64,000 nt of DNA from Sphingomonas liriopis (GCF_024211255.1 NZ_JAMLDY010000010.1:96986-160985), one strand, 5' to 3'; positions 47,666 through 57,328 are shown, counted from the first letter of the stretch. Notes: generated by a model from the sequence alone, not told the origin. Numbers and translations: made by a program.

Positions 47666-48529
47666 TTAAGAAGAGCCCAACGCCCGTCCCGCGATCGCAT
47701 CGAGCTTCGCGACCAACGCAGGATCGCGCGCGCTCTTCGCGGTGATGATCGCGCTGTCCAGACACGTATCGATCGGCGACGCCGTCCGCTCCGCCGGCAG
47801 CGACCGCAACAGTCGCATCACCATCGCGCGCGCCTTCACCGCATTGGCGGAGAGCTGCGCGATCACCTGCGCCACATCGACCGCCGCCTCGCCCTCGCGC
47901 CAGCAGTCGTAATCGGTGACCATCCCGACCAGCGCGTAAGGCAGCTCCGCCTCGCGCGCGAGCTTCGCTTCGGGCATCGCAGTCATGCCGATGACGCAGG
48001 CCCCCCATTGCCGGTAGAGATGGCTCTCCGCCCGCGTCGAGAATTGCGGCCCCTCCATCGCCAGATAGGTGCCGCCGCGCGTCGTCTCCTCGCCCGCCGC
48101 ATCAGCGACCAGCGCGGACAGCCGCGGGCAGACCGGATCGGCCATCGAGACGTGCGCGACGCAGCCCATGCCGAAGAAGCTGGATACCCGTCCCTTCGTC
48201 CGGTCGATGAACTGATCGACGACCGTGAAGCTGCCCGGCGGCCGATCCTCGACCAGCGACCCCACCGACGACACCGCCAGCACGTCGGTGACGCCGAGCC
48301 GCTTCAACGCGTCGATATTGGCGCGCGCATCGATCGCTTCCGGGCTGATCCGATGCCCGCGCCCGTGCCGCGGCAGGAACGACACCGCGACGTGCCCTAC
48401 CCGGCCAGTGAAGATTGCGTCCGACGGCTGCCCCCAGGGACTCGCGACCGTCACCCAGCGGCCGTCCTCGATCCCCTCGACGTCGTACAGGCCCGATCCG
48501 CCGATGATGCCGATATGCCAGCCGCTCAC
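47666..48529 (-). CDS. mtnP: S-methyl-5'-thioadenosine phosphorylase
   Basis: Cleaves methylthioadenosine (by-product of polyamine and other SAM-using pathways) with phosphate to adenine and methylthioribose 1-phosphate, the first step of methionine salvage. The 287-residue protein shows IGIIGGSGLYDVEGIEDG, FLPRHGRGHRISP (phosphate-binding), YLAMEGPQFSTRAESHLYR and GMTAMPEAKLAREAELPYAL. The motifs fit MtnP better than adenosine or inosine phosphorylases. Its start overlaps the stop of an amino-acid permease gene by 4 bases. Confidence 0.95.
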   Translation of the reverse strand: MSGWHIGIIGGSGLYDVEGIEDGRWVTVASPWGQPSDAIFTGRVGHVAVSFLPRHGRGHRISPEAIDARANIDALKRLGVTDVLAVSSVGSLVEDRPPGSFTVVDQFIDRTKGRVSSFFGMGCVAHVSMADPVCPRLSALVADAAGEETTRGGTYLAMEGPQFSTRAESHLYRQWGACVIGMTAMPEAKLAREAELPYALVGMVTDYDCWREGEAAVDVAQVIAQLSANAVKARAMVMRLLRSLPAERTASPIDTCLDSAIITAKSARDPALVAKLDAIAGRALGSS

Positions 48530-49923
48530 GGTTGCGCGATCTCAGCGCGACTGCGCGCGTAGAGGAAATAGACCAGCAACCCGAACGCGTTCCAGCCGAC
48601 GAAGGCGAGCTGCGTCACCACCTGCAGACTGGTGAACAGGTACAGGCAGCCAAGAATCGCCAGCGGCGCGACGACGAAGGCGAACGGCGTGCGGAACGGC
48701 CGCCTCGCCGCGGGATCGCGCCGGCGCAGCACCAGCACGCACGCCGCCACCGCGACGAAGGCGCAGAGCGTCCCCGCATTGGCGAGGCTGGCGATGACGT
48801 CCAGCGGCGCGAGGCCGGCGATGACCGCGACGAACACCGCGGTCATCGCGGTGATCCGCGCCGGCGTGCCGCGCCTGCTCACCCTGGCGAGGCTTGCCGG
48901 CAGGAAGCCGTCGCGCGCCATGACGAGGAAGATGCGGCTCTGTCCGTAGAGGAAGGCGAGCAGCACCGTCGGCAGCGCGATCGCCGCCGCGGCGGCGACG
49001 ACGGTCGCGACCTTCGGCTGACCCAGTTCGCGCAGGATCAGCGCCAGCGGCTCGGCGCTCTTGCCGAATTGCGTGTAGCTGATCGCACCCACCGCGGTCG
49101 CCGCGACGATCATGTAGATCGCGGTGCAGGCCAGCATCGATCCGACGATGCCGATCGCGAGATCGCACTCGGGGTTCTTCGCCTCCTCCGCCGCGGTCGA
49201 GATCGCGTCGAAGCCGTAGAAGGCGAAGAAGATGATCGCCGCCGCGCCCATCACGCCATATTTCACGCCGCCCTCGCCGGTCGGGCTGCCATAGCCGTAG
49301 GGGGTGAAGGGGTGGAGGTTGGCGGCGTCGAAACGCGGCAGCGCGACGCCGACGAACAGCGCCAGCGTAACGATCTTGAGCAGCACCAGCGCGGTGTTGA
49401 TCCGCGCGCTTTCCCGCGTGCCGAGCATCAGCAGCCCCGCGACCACCGCGATGATCGCCACCGCGGGCACGTTGACGACGCCGCCGAGCCCGGGCCCGTT
49501 GGCCAGCGCATTGGGCACGACGATGCCCAGCCCCTTCAAAAACCCGACCGCATAGCCCGACCAGCCGACCGCGACGGTCGAGACGACCAGCGAATATTCG
49601 AGGATCAGGCTCCAACCGACGACCCAGGCGATCACCTCGCCCAGCACCGCATAGCTGTAGGTATAGGCCGATCCCGACGCGGGGATCATCGTCGCCATCT
49701 CGGCATAGCAGAGCGCCGCGCAGGCGCAGATCGCACCCGCGACGACGAACGACACGATCACCGCCGGCCCGGCGCGCTCCGCCCCGACGCCGATCAGCGT
49801 CAGGATGCCGGTGCCGACGATCGCACCGACGCCTAATGCCACCAGATGCGGCCAGCCGAGCGTGCGCGCCAATTGCCGCTCGGGCGGCTGCGCGTGGATC
49901 GTCTTGCGGCGGAACAAACTCAT
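48526..49923 (-). CDS. Amino acid permease (APC superfamily)
   Basis: A 465-residue permease with about twelve membrane segments. The first helix region LVALGVGAIVGTGILTLIGV carries the conserved Gly-rich APC motif, and later blocks FFAFYGFDAISTAAEEAKNP are typical of the cationic amino-acid transporter branch. The start at 49923 (MSLFRRKTIHAQPPERQLAR) was chosen over an upstream start. Overlap with mtnP suggests a substrate related to methionine or MTA metabolism, but the substrate is not determined. Confidence 0.92.
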   Translation of the reverse strand: MSLFRRKTIHAQPPERQLARTLGWPHLVALGVGAIVGTGILTLIGVGAERAGPAVIVSFVVAGAICACAALCYAEMATMIPASGSAYTYSYAVLGEVIAWVVGWSLILEYSLVVSTVAVGWSGYAVGFLKGLGIVVPNALANGPGLGGVVNVPAVAIIAVVAGLLMLGTRESARINTALVLLKIVTLALFVGVALPRFDAANLHPFTPYGYGSPTGEGGVKYGVMGAAAIIFFAFYGFDAISTAAEEAKNPECDLAIGIVGSMLACTAIYMIVAATAVGAISYTQFGKSAEPLALILRELGQPKVATVVAAAAAIALPTVLLAFLYGQSRIFLVMARDGFLPASLARVSRRGTPARITAMTAVFVAVIAGLAPLDVIASLANAGTLCAFVAVAACVLVLRRRDPAARRPFRTPFAFVVAPLAILGCLYLFTSLQVVTQLAFVGWNAFGLLVYFLYARSRAEIAQP

Positions 49924-50009
49924 GCGATCCCTTCCCCTGAATGGGGAGGGGTATAGGCGGTTGCGGAGGTGGTGGGTAGCGGGAGGCAATCGCTCGCCCC
50001 ACTTCCCCC

Positions 50010-50115
50010 GTCACCCCGGACTCGTTCCGGGGTCCACCGGGCCGCAGGCGTATCGCTCGAGCCCGAAGCCATGCGCCTCGCCGCAGAGTGGACCCCGGAA
50101 CACGTCCGGGGTGAC
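50010..50115. repeat. REP1 palindromic element, copy E
   Basis: The left arm (50010-50037) has loop CTCG and the right arm (50088-50115) has CACG, again mixed variants. It lies between the permease start and the 3' end of the barrel-protein gene. Confidence 0.92.
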
Positions 50116-50141
50116 GAGGGAGGTGGAGCGACCCGGCGCCC

Positions 50142-50933
50142 CTAGAACCGCCGCGAGATCCCTGCGGATAGTTCCACATCCGGCGCATCGTGGTTGAGGC
50201 CGGCGACACCGTACAGGTCGAGCTGCCAGTCGTCCGCCGGCTGCCATGCGACCGACAGCGCGGCCAGCGCCTGCGTCGTATGCTCATCGGGATCATTGTC
50301 CTGAATCAGCTGGCCCTCCGCCGCGAACGACACCGCTTCGGACAGCTTGAACGTCGCGCCGCCGGCAGCGCTGTAGCGCAAGTGACGGCCGGGCTGGTCA
50401 GCGTTCGGCTGCGCATCGACCTCGGGCGTAGCATCGAGCTGGACGCGTTCCGACACGTCGTAGCTCAAGGGCAGCAGGAACCCCGCGCCCCATGTCCCCG
50501 CCCCGATCGGCGTACGGCCGACCGGCAGCGTCACATAGGGAAGCGCCGCGACCGAGAATCCGTTGCCGTCGGGGTGCGCCAGCGACGCCTTCACGCCCAG
50601 CGATACGTCGCCGACGCGGCCCGTACGATCGATCGCGCCACTCTGGCGGTCGCGCACGCGCTGATGGCCGTACGGTGTCCAGCCGATCCGCGCCTCCACC
50701 GTGTCGCTGACCCCGACGCGGACCAGCGTATCGCCGATCAGCAGCGTGTCGGTACGCGCATCCGGCTGGCGATCGAGCGTCCAGTCGACCACCCCCGTCT
50801 CGACCGAGACATGGCCGCGATCGACGATGCACGCCGGCGTGTCGAGGCCAGGCCGCTCCGGGCAGTAGTCGCGGCTCTGCGCCAGCGCCGGCGTGGCGGT
50901 CAGCGCGGCGAGCGCCAGCACCAGCCGCTTCAC
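50142..50933 (-). CDS. Outer-membrane beta-barrel protein, MetA/transporter type
   Basis: A 263-residue exported protein. The GTG at 50933 gives a Sec signal (VKRLVLALAALTATPALAQ), then alternating strands typical of an outer-membrane barrel: HVSVETGVVDWTLDRQ, DTVEARIGWTPYGHQ, GDVSLGVKASLAHPDGNG, and a terminal ELSAGISRRF ending in Phe, as barrels do. The layout fits the phenol-degradation MetA-like putative transporter family (PF13557). The start overlaps the xth stop (GTGA). Confidence 0.8.
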   Translation of the reverse strand: MKRLVLALAALTATPALAQSRDYCPERPGLDTPACIVDRGHVSVETGVVDWTLDRQPDARTDTLLIGDTLVRVGVSDTVEARIGWTPYGHQRVRDRQSGAIDRTGRVGDVSLGVKASLAHPDGNGFSVAALPYVTLPVGRTPIGAGTWGAGFLLPLSYDVSERVQLDATPEVDAQPNADQPGRHLRYSAAGGATFKLSEAVSFAAEGQLIQDNDPDEHTTQALAALSVAWQPADDWQLDLYGVAGLNHDAPDVELSAGISRRF

Positions 50934-51700
50934 GTCAACCGCACCCATGTCGGTGCGTGGTCGCTCGCCTTCTCGCGACCGCGATAGTCCTTGTCGACGC
51001 CGGCATCGACCAGCCGGTCGGCGGCCTGCGGGCTGAGCAGCAGATGGTCGATGCGGAACCCCGCGTCACGCTGCCACGCGCCCGCCTGATAGTCCCAGAA
51101 GGTCCACACACCGCCCTTCGGCTGGCGGGTGCGCAACGCGTCGGTCCAGCCCTGCGCGAGCAGGCGGCGATAGGCGGCGCGGCTTTCGGGCTGCATCAGC
51201 GCGTCCTCAGCCATCGCGCGCACCGAGAAGGTGTCGTCGTCGTTGGGGATGACGTTGTAATCGCCCATCAGGACGGTCGGCACCTCGTCGTCGAGCAGCA
51301 CCTGTGCGCGCGCCGCGAGCCGCTCCATCCAGCGCAATTTATAGTCGAACTTGGGGCCGGGCTGCGGATTGCCGTTGGGGAGGTAGATCGACGCGACGAC
51401 CAGCCCGTCGATCTCGCATTCGAGATAGCGGCTATGCTCGTCCTCGGGTTCGCCGGTCAGGCCGCGTTGCCGCTCGACGGGCATCGCGGCCTTCGCGAGC
51501 ACTGCGACGCCGTTGAAGCCCTTCTGTCCGTGCCACACCGAGCCATAGCCGGCGCCCTCGATGTCGCCGAAGGGAAAGGTGTCGTCGCTGCACTTGATCT
51601 CCTGCAGGCAGACGACGTCGGGCTGCTGTTCGGTGAGATATTCGATCAGCCGCGGCAGTCGCGCCTTGATGCCGTTGACGTTGTAGGTGACGAGCTTCAC
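50930..51700 (-). CDS. xth: Exodeoxyribonuclease III
   Basis: AP endonuclease and 3'-5' exonuclease for base-excision repair. The 256-residue protein has LVTYNVNGIKARLPRLIEYL, VCLQEIKCSDDTFP (catalytic Glu), SIYLPNGNPQPGPKFDYKL, VLMGDYNVIPNDDD and a C-terminal DYRGREKASDHAPTW with the catalytic Asp-His. All active-site residues are present. It is followed by the barrel gene and preceded by erpA (6-base gap). Confidence 0.97.
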   Translation of the reverse strand: MKLVTYNVNGIKARLPRLIEYLTEQQPDVVCLQEIKCSDDTFPFGDIEGAGYGSVWHGQKGFNGVAVLAKAAMPVERQRGLTGEPEDEHSRYLECEIDGLVVASIYLPNGNPQPGPKFDYKLRWMERLAARAQVLLDDEVPTVLMGDYNVIPNDDDTFSVRAMAEDALMQPESRAAYRRLLAQGWTDALRTRQPKGGVWTFWDYQAGAWQRDAGFRIDHLLLSPQAADRLVDAGVDKDYRGREKASDHAPTWVRLT

Positions 51701-51706
51701 GAACGA

Positions 51707-52045
51707 TCAGACCGCGAAGCTGGAGCCGCAGCCGCATCCCGAGGCGGCGTTGGGATTCTCCACCCGGAACGCCGCACCGCCCAGCGATTCGACGTAATCG
51801 ACCTGACAACCGCGCACGAGATCGAGGCTGACGCTGTCGACCACCAGCCGCACACCGTCGGTTTCGGCGACGGTATCGTCGGCGTCCGGCGCGTCGGCGA
51901 AGCCGAACTTGTACTGGAACCCCGAACAGCCGCCGCCATCGACCGACAGGCGGAGGATCGCGGGCTTGTTCTGCTTGCCCGCGATCGCCGCGACGCGCGC
52001 GGCGGCGGCGGGGGTCAGCAGGATGTCGGGTGAGAGCGTAGCCAT
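51707..52045 (-). CDS. erpA: Iron-sulfur cluster insertion protein, A-type carrier
   Basis: A 112-residue A-type carrier that transfers Fe-S clusters to apo-proteins. The three cluster cysteines are Cys40 (GGGCSGFQYKFGF), Cys104 and Cys106 (ASGCGCGSSF), in the C-x63-C-G-C spacing of the family. A start at 52045 gives MATLSPDILLTPAAAARVAA. It could equally be called an IscA-like protein; ErpA is the likely assignment in sphingomonads. It forms an operon with xth. Confidence 0.93.
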   Translation of the reverse strand: MATLSPDILLTPAAAARVAAIAGKQNKPAILRLSVDGGGCSGFQYKFGFADAPDADDTVAETDGVRLVVDSVSLDLVRGCQVDYVESLGGAAFRVENPNAASGCGCGSSFAV

Positions 52046-52104
52046 GTCGGGGGAGATAGGCGCGCTATGGGGTGGGGGCAACCGCGATGGGCGCGCCCCC
52101 GCGA

Positions 52105-52806
52105 TCAATCCTGCGCGGCGGGGCCGTCGGTCGAGACCGGGATCGCGTGAACTGCGCGGTCCTGCGAGGCGAGCAGATAGTCGGCGGTGGTCAGGAACGG
52201 GATCGGGTTGACCGCATGGCCATCGATGCGGACCTCGTAATGAAGGTGCGGGCCGGTCGAGCGCCCGGTCGACCCCATCAACGCGATCAGCTGGCCGCGG
52301 GTGACGCGCGCGCCGTCGGCGACGAGGATCCTGGACAGGTGGCCGTAGCGGGTGGCGATGCCCTTGCCGTGGTTGATCTCGACCATGTTGCCGTAGCCGC
52401 CCAGGCGCGAGGCGTGATCGACGATGCCGTCGGCGGTGGCGTAGATCGGCGTGCCGACGGGGCCGGGGATATCGACGCCGGCGTGCATCGCCGCGGTGCC
52501 GCGGAACGGATCCGAACGGATGCCGAAATTGCTGGTGAACTGCAGGTGCTGGACCGGCTGGACCGAAGGGATGGCGATCGCGCCCTGCGGCGTCGTGTCG
52601 AGCTTCTTCCAGCTCTGGAACAGCGTGCGGAACTGCGCATCGGCCTTCAGATCGGCCTGAGCCTCGCTGCCGTTGGCGGCGAGCAGCGGGCCGCCGACGG
52701 CGGTCGGCGATGCGGTGGCGGTGGCGGCGGTCTGTGCCGTGGCAGGTGCCGACAGACCGATGGCGAGCGAGACGATAGCGGCGACAGTACGAACGAAGAT
52801 GTTCAT
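52105..52806 (-). CDS. M23-family peptidase (LytM-type)
   Basis: A 233-residue exported zinc peptidase or cell-wall regulator. The signal MNIFVRTVAAIVSLAIGLSA ends near ATAQ. The LytM domain shows FGIRSDPFRGTAAMHAGVDI (first metal ligands His and Asp), YGNMVEINHGKGIATRYGHL and TGPHLHYEVRIDG (second His ligand and HxH). All ligands are present, so it is probably an active endopeptidase. It is divergent from the IPNS-like gene. Confidence 0.92.
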   Translation of the reverse strand: MNIFVRTVAAIVSLAIGLSAPATAQTAATATASPTAVGGPLLAANGSEAQADLKADAQFRTLFQSWKKLDTTPQGAIAIPSVQPVQHLQFTSNFGIRSDPFRGTAAMHAGVDIPGPVGTPIYATADGIVDHASRLGGYGNMVEINHGKGIATRYGHLSRILVADGARVTRGQLIALMGSTGRSTGPHLHYEVRIDGHAVNPIPFLTTADYLLASQDRAVHAIPVSTDGPAAQD

Positions 52807-53099
52807 CGGACCCCAACGATAATGCGCCGTACCCGCCCTGATCGGGCCCGGCTGATGTAACTCGTCGTGTTTCGCAGCCCCACCGCGCCCCAGACGCCGA
52901 TTGTCTGCCTGCAATCGGTTGTCGCCGGCAAGCCCAACGCGCGCCGCCGCGCGATCAAGCGGCTGCCCGCCGCGGCGAGTCGATGAGACGAGGTCACCCG
53001 GCCCGCTCATCGCCCCGCCGAATCGTGCCGATCCGCCCCCTTACGTCGGGGCATGACGGCGGGGCCGCGGCGGGGTATAACCGTCGCTTCATCAGACGG

Positions 53100-54077
53100 A
53101 TGGCCTTCATGCTCGATACCCCTGCCTCGCCGCTCGACGCGGACGTGCCCACCCTCAGCCTTGCGACGCAGGCACACGATCCCGACGGCTTCGCCGCCGC
53201 GTTCGGCGAATCGTTCGAACGGTTCGGCTTCGCGATCGTCGCCGACCACGGCATCCCGCACGATCTGATCGCGCGCGCCTGGCGCGAGACCGAGGCGCTG
53301 TTCGCGCTGCCGGAAGCGGAGAAACGCGACCATTTCGTCGCCGGCGGCGGCGGCGCGCGCGGCTATACGCCGTTCAAGACCGAGATCGCCAAAGACGCGA
53401 AACACGTCGACCTCAAGGAATTCTGGCATATCGGGCGCGAGCTGCCCGCCGGGCATCGCTATGCGGACAGCATGGCGCCCAACATCTGGCCGGCGCGACC
53501 GGAGGGGTTCACGGACACGTTCCTCGAGCTGTTCACCGCCTTCGACCGCGCCGGCGACCGGCTGCTGTCGGCGATCGCGCGGCATCTAAGCCTCGCCCCC
53601 GACTGGTTCGATCCGGCGGTGAAGGACGGCAATTCGGTGCTGCGCCTGCTCCACTATCCGCCGATTCCCATGGATGCCGAGGGCGTGCGGGCGGGCGCGC
53701 ACGAAGACATCAATCTCATCACGCTGCTGCTCGGCGCGGAGGAGGCTGGCCTCGAACTGCTCGACAAGAACACCGGCAAGTGGCTGGCGATCAAGCCGCC
53801 CGAGGGCGCGATGGTGGTCAACGTCGGCGACATGCTGCAGCGGCTGACCAACCACGTCCTGCCCTCGACCACGCACCGCGTCGTCAACCCGCCACCCGAG
53901 CGCCGCGGCCATTCGCGCTATTCGATGCCGTTCTTCCTGCATCCGGCGCCCGATTTCCTGATCGAGACGCTGCCGCAGACGGTGAGCGCGGCGAACCCCA
54001 ACCGCTATCCCGAACCGATCACCGCCCACGACTATTTGCACCAGCGACTGGTCGAGATCGGGCTCATCAAGAAGTGA
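53100..54077 (+). CDS. Isopenicillin N synthase-family 2-oxoglutarate/Fe(II)-type dioxygenase
   Basis: A 325-residue non-heme iron oxygenase of the IPNS-like group. The N-terminal DIOX-type part (RFGFAIVADHGIPHDLIARA) and the double-stranded-beta-helix with the metal ligands AHEDINLITLL (HxD) and THRVVNPP, plus the 2-oxoglutarate Arg-Ser in RYSMPF, are all visible. A start at 53100 (MAFMLDTPASPLDAD) was used; ATG at 53109 is also possible. The substrate is not determined; related enzymes act on many small molecules. Confidence 0.88.
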   Translation: MAFMLDTPASPLDADVPTLSLATQAHDPDGFAAAFGESFERFGFAIVADHGIPHDLIARAWRETEALFALPEAEKRDHFVAGGGGARGYTPFKTEIAKDAKHVDLKEFWHIGRELPAGHRYADSMAPNIWPARPEGFTDTFLELFTAFDRAGDRLLSAIARHLSLAPDWFDPAVKDGNSVLRLLHYPPIPMDAEGVRAGAHEDINLITLLLGAEEAGLELLDKNTGKWLAIKPPEGAMVVNVGDMLQRLTNHVLPSTTHRVVNPPPERRGHSRYSMPFFLHPAPDFLIETLPQTVSAANPNRYPEPITAHDYLHQRLVEIGLIKK

Positions 54078-54120
54078 TCGTCCGTTTCATCTAGTTATAG
54101 CGGCGCGCCACATATCCCTC

Positions 54121-54147
54121 GTCACCCCGGAACAAGTCCGGGGTAAC
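54121..54147. repeat. REP1 palindromic element, copy F, collapsed to a single hairpin
   Basis: Only one palindrome remains: GTCACCCCGGAACAAGTCCG followed by GGGTAAC. This is the outer left end joined to the outer right end, without the central spacer. It lies in the convergent gap between the IPNS-like gene and the amidohydrolase gene. Confidence 0.8.
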
Positions 54148-54158
54148 GAGGGCTTGGG

Positions 54159-55373
54159 TCAGTCGAAGCCGCGCTCCAGATAGCGCGTCGCGACCGCGCA
54201 ATGGATCGCGACGCCCTTCGCCATGACCGATTCCTCGATCGTCATCCGCGTGTTGTGGAGCGGCGGGTTGGTCGCCGGATCGCTGCCCGCCGGCGCGACG
54301 CCGAGGAAGGCGAAGGCGCCGGGATATTCGCGCAGGACGTAGGAGAAATCCTCCGCACCCATCATCGGTTGCGGCATCTTCGCGAAAGGCTGGCCCAGAT
54401 CGCCCGCCACCGCTTCGACCAGCGCGGCGCCGCGCGGATCGTTGACCGTCACCGGATAGCCGCTGTCGATCGTCACCTCGGCGGTGGCGCCGTGCGCGAT
54501 CGCGACATGTTCGGCGATGCGGCGGAGCGCGGCGTGCATCGTCGTGCGCGTCGCCTCCGACAGCGTGCGCAGCGTGCCGAGCATGCGCACCGCGTCGGGG
54601 ATGATGTTGTGTGCCGAGCCGGCGTCGATCTTGGTGATCGACAGCACCGCGGGGTCGGTTACCGCGATCCCGCGCGCGACGAAGGTCTGGAACGCGGTGA
54701 CGATCTCGCACGCGACCGGCACCGGGTCGATGCAGTCGTGCGGCATCGCGGCGTGCCCGCCCGCGCCCCGCACGACGACGTGCACGGTGTCGGCGGACGC
54801 CATGATCGAACCCGCCCGCGTGACGACGACGCCTGCGGGGGCGTTGGGGGTGATGTGCAGCGCAAAGGCGGCGTCGGGGGCAGCGATGGCGAGCAGCCCG
54901 TCGTCGATCATGAAACGCGCGCCGTGGTGCCCCTCCTCGCCCGGCTGGAACATGAAGACGATCGTGCCGGGCAGCGTCTCGGCCCTCGCGCTCAGCGCCT
55001 TCGCCGCGCCGACCAGCATCGCGGTGTGCGAATCGTGGCCGCAGGCGTGCATGCGGCCGGGGATCGTGCTGGCGAAGGGCAGCCCCGTCTCCTCCTGCAA
55101 GGGCAGCGCGTCCATGTCGCCGCGCAGCAGCACGGTGCGGCCGTTGTCGCCCGCCGACCCGCGCAGGATCGCGATCAGACCGCTGGTCGAAGGGCCTTCG
55201 TGGAATTCGAGCGGCAGGCCGGCGAGCGCCGCCTTGATCTTGGCGGTGGTGCGGCGGCAGTCGAGGCCGATCTCCGGCTCGGCATGGATCGCGCGGCGCA
55301 GCGCGACGACGTCGTCGAGTTCGGCCTCTCCGGCCGCGGTCCAGTCGGTGAGGCTGTGGTCGTCGAGGGACAT
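54159..55373 (-). CDS. M20-family amidohydrolase (hippurate-hydrolase type)
   Basis: A 404-residue metal-dependent hydrolase that cleaves N-acyl amino acids or similar amides. It has LRGDMDALPLQEETGLPF, the metal-binding MHACGHDSHTAML, VFMFQPGEEGHHGARF and a C-terminal MGAEDFSYVLREYPGAFAFL, all of which are family blocks. The dimerisation domain lies in the middle. The exact acyl substrate cannot be set. It is a single-gene unit between a REP1 half and REP3. Confidence 0.93.
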   Translation of the reverse strand: MSLDDHSLTDWTAAGEAELDDVVALRRAIHAEPEIGLDCRRTTAKIKAALAGLPLEFHEGPSTSGLIAILRGSAGDNGRTVLLRGDMDALPLQEETGLPFASTIPGRMHACGHDSHTAMLVGAAKALSARAETLPGTIVFMFQPGEEGHHGARFMIDDGLLAIAAPDAAFALHITPNAPAGVVVTRAGSIMASADTVHVVVRGAGGHAAMPHDCIDPVPVACEIVTAFQTFVARGIAVTDPAVLSITKIDAGSAHNIIPDAVRMLGTLRTLSEATRTTMHAALRRIAEHVAIAHGATAEVTIDSGYPVTVNDPRGAALVEAVAGDLGQPFAKMPQPMMGAEDFSYVLREYPGAFAFLGVAPAGSDPATNPPLHNTRMTIEESVMAKGVAIHCAVATRYLERGFD

Positions 55374-55450
55374 GGGGTTTGCTCCGGTTACGCGGAGGGT
55401 TTTGCGCCTGTGGGCGGGCGTTGTCGAGGCGCGCTTGCCTCATACAAGAT

Positions 55451-55545
55451 CGTCATCCCCGCGGAGGCGGGGATCCATAGTCGCCGAACGTGCGGTGCCA
55501 TCGCGAATGTGGCGACTATGGATTCCCGCCTTCGCGGGAATGACG
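55451..55545. repeat. REP3 palindromic element, copy 3
   Basis: Arms CGTCATCCCCGCGGAGGCGG... and ...CGCGGGAATGACG closely match the copy at 15174. It is immediately followed by REP4. Confidence 0.9.
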
Positions 55546-55573
55546 AGGGTTGGGAAAGGGGAATGCCCCCCTT

Positions 55574-55676
55574 CGTCATCCCGGCGAAAGCCGGGACCCA
55601 CGGATGCGCGGCGCCGATGGTAGCGCGCCGCCGCAGCCGATCGCGTCCATGGGTCCCGGCTTTCGCCGGGATGACG
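55574..55676. repeat. REP4 palindromic element
   Basis: Arms CGTCATCCCGGCGAAAGCCG and CGGCTTTCGCCGGGATGACG are perfect inverted copies, each with an inner hairpin. The ends CGTCAT/ATGACG are shared with REP3, so the two families may be related. It lies 11 bases before the 3' end of the HerA-like gene. Confidence 0.9.
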
Positions 55677-55687
55677 GCAGGGAGGCC

Positions 55688-57328
55688 TCACCGCCGCATC
55701 AGATTGCCCAGCACGCTGCGCAGCACCGTTCCCACCAGTCCGCCGCCCGACGACGACCGCCGCGAGCCCGAACCGAACACCTGCTTGCCGATCTCGTTCG
55801 CCACCTGCCGGCCGATCGACGAGCTCGCCGCGCGGGTGGCGGAGGTCATCGCCTTCGACCACGGCGAATTGGCCGCCTCGCGCTCCGCAACGCGTTGCGC
55901 TTGCGCATCCGCCTTGGCCTGCGCCGCCTGAAGACGGGCGGCGTCCTTGGCGGCCCGCGCGTCGTCCTTCGCCTGCAACGCCGCGGCTTTCTCTGCATCG
56001 TTCGCGGCCCGCGCCGCAGCGGCGGAGGCGGCGGCCTCCTGCGTCTTGGCGGCGAGGATTTCCTCGGCCGATTCGCGGTCGATCGCGGTATCGTATTTGT
56101 CGCCGACCGCGTCGGTCTGGATCATCACCAGCCGTTCCTGCGGGCTGACCGGGCCGACCCGGCTGGCGGGCGGCTTGATGAGCGTGCGCTCGACCGGCGA
56201 CGGCGATCCGTCCGCCTGGAGCAGCGACACCAAAGCCTCGCCGACCTTCAGCTCGGTGATCGCGGTGGCGACGTCGACGCCGGGATTGGCGCGGAACGTC
56301 TCCGCCGCCGAGCGCACCGCCGCCTGGTCGCGCGGCGTGAAGGCGCGCAAGGCATGCTGCACGCGATTGCCGAGCTGGCCTGCGACCGTATCGGGAATGT
56401 CGATCGGGTTCTGCGTGATGAAATAGACGCCGACCCCCTTGGAGCGGATCAGGCGGACGACCTGTTCGATCTTGTCGAGCAACCCCTTGGGCGCATCGTC
56501 GAACAGCAGATGCGCCTCGTCGAAGAAGAAGACGAGCCTGGGTTTGTCGGGATCGCCGACCTCGGGCAGATGCTCGAACAATTCGCTCATCAGCCACAGC
56601 AAAAAGGTGCTGTAGAGCTTCGGCGCGGCCATCAGTTTGTCGGCGGCGAGGACGTTGACGATGCCCCTGCCCTTGTCGTCGGTGCGGATGAAGTCGTCCA
56701 TCTCCAGCGCGGGTTCGCCGAAGAAATGCTCGCCGCCCTGCGTGCGCAGCTGGAGCAGCGAGCGCTGGATCGCGCCGATCGATTGCTTGGAGACATTGCC
56801 GTAGGTCGTCGTCAGCTCGTCCGCCCGCGTCGCGCAATGCGCCAGCATCGACTGGAGGTCGTCGAGGTCGATCAGCAGCAGCCCCTCCTTGTCGGCGACG
56901 TGGAAGGCGATCGTCATCACGCCCTCCTGCACCTCGTTGAGGTCCATCAGGCGGGAGAGGAGCAGCGGCCCCATCTCGCTGACCGTGGTGCGGATCGGAT
57001 GGCCCTGTTCGCCGTACAGGTCCCAGAATTGCACCGGATTGTCGGCATAGGCCCAGTCGGTGTCGCCGATCTCCGCGGCGCGCGCGGCGAAGGCACCGTG
57101 CGTCTTGGCGGTCGGCGATCCGGCCATGGCGAGGCCCGACAGGTCGCCCTTCACGTCGGCGACGAAGCTCGGCACGCCGATGCGCGAGAAGCCCTCGATG
57201 ATCCCCTGCAGCGTCACCGTCTTGCCGGTGCCGGTCGCACCCGCGATCAGGCCGTGGCGGTTGGCGCGCTTGAGGTCGAGGCATTGCGGCTTGCCGCCGC
57301 CCAGACCGATGAAGATGCCGTCGCTCAT
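55688..57328 (-). CDS. HerA-like ATPase (DUF853/helicase HerA-type)
   Basis: A 546-residue hexameric-type ATPase of the HerA/FtsK group. The N-terminus has the Walker [10 protein letters not shown] (Lys36) and the central block [18 protein letters not shown] is Walker B. The middle contains [15 protein letters not shown], and the C-terminal 120 residues are a long Ala/Glu/Lys-rich helix that is probably coiled coil. The start at 57328 gives the family N-terminus. No nuclease (NurA-type) partner is beside it, so its role is unclear. Confidence 0.9.
   Translation of the reverse strand: MSDGIFIGLGGGKPQCLDLKRANRHGLIAGATGTGKTVTLQGIIEGFSRIGVPSFVADVKGDLSGLAMAGSPTAKTHGAFAARAAEIGDTDWAYADNPVQFWDLYGEQGHPIRTTVSEMGPLLLSRLMDLNEVQEGVMTIAFHVADKEGLLLIDLDDLQSMLAHCATRADELTTTYGNVSKQSIGAIQRSLLQLRTQGGEHFFGEPALEMDDFIRTDDKGRGIVNVLAADKLMAAPKLYSTFLLWLMSELFEHLPEVGDPDKPRLVFFFDEAHLLFDDAPKGLLDKIEQVVRLIRSKGVGVYFITQNPIDIPDTVAGQLGNRVQHALRAFTPRDQAAVRSAAETFRANPGVDVATAITELKVGEALVSLLQADGSPSPVERTLIKPPASRVGPVSPQERLVMIQTDAVGDKYDTAIDRESAEEILAAKTQEAAASAAAARAANDAEKAAALQAKDDARAAKDAARLQAAQAKADAQAQRVAEREAANSPWSKAMTSATRAASSSIGRQVANEIGKQVFGSGSRRSSSGGGLVGTVLRSVLGNLMRR

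Noticed and set aside
52867..52986. A 39-codon frame (GTG start) between the M23 peptidase and the IPNS-like gene
   Set aside because: Codon bias looks coding-like, but it is very short, has no ribosome-binding site, and no recognised homology; too weak to list as a gene.
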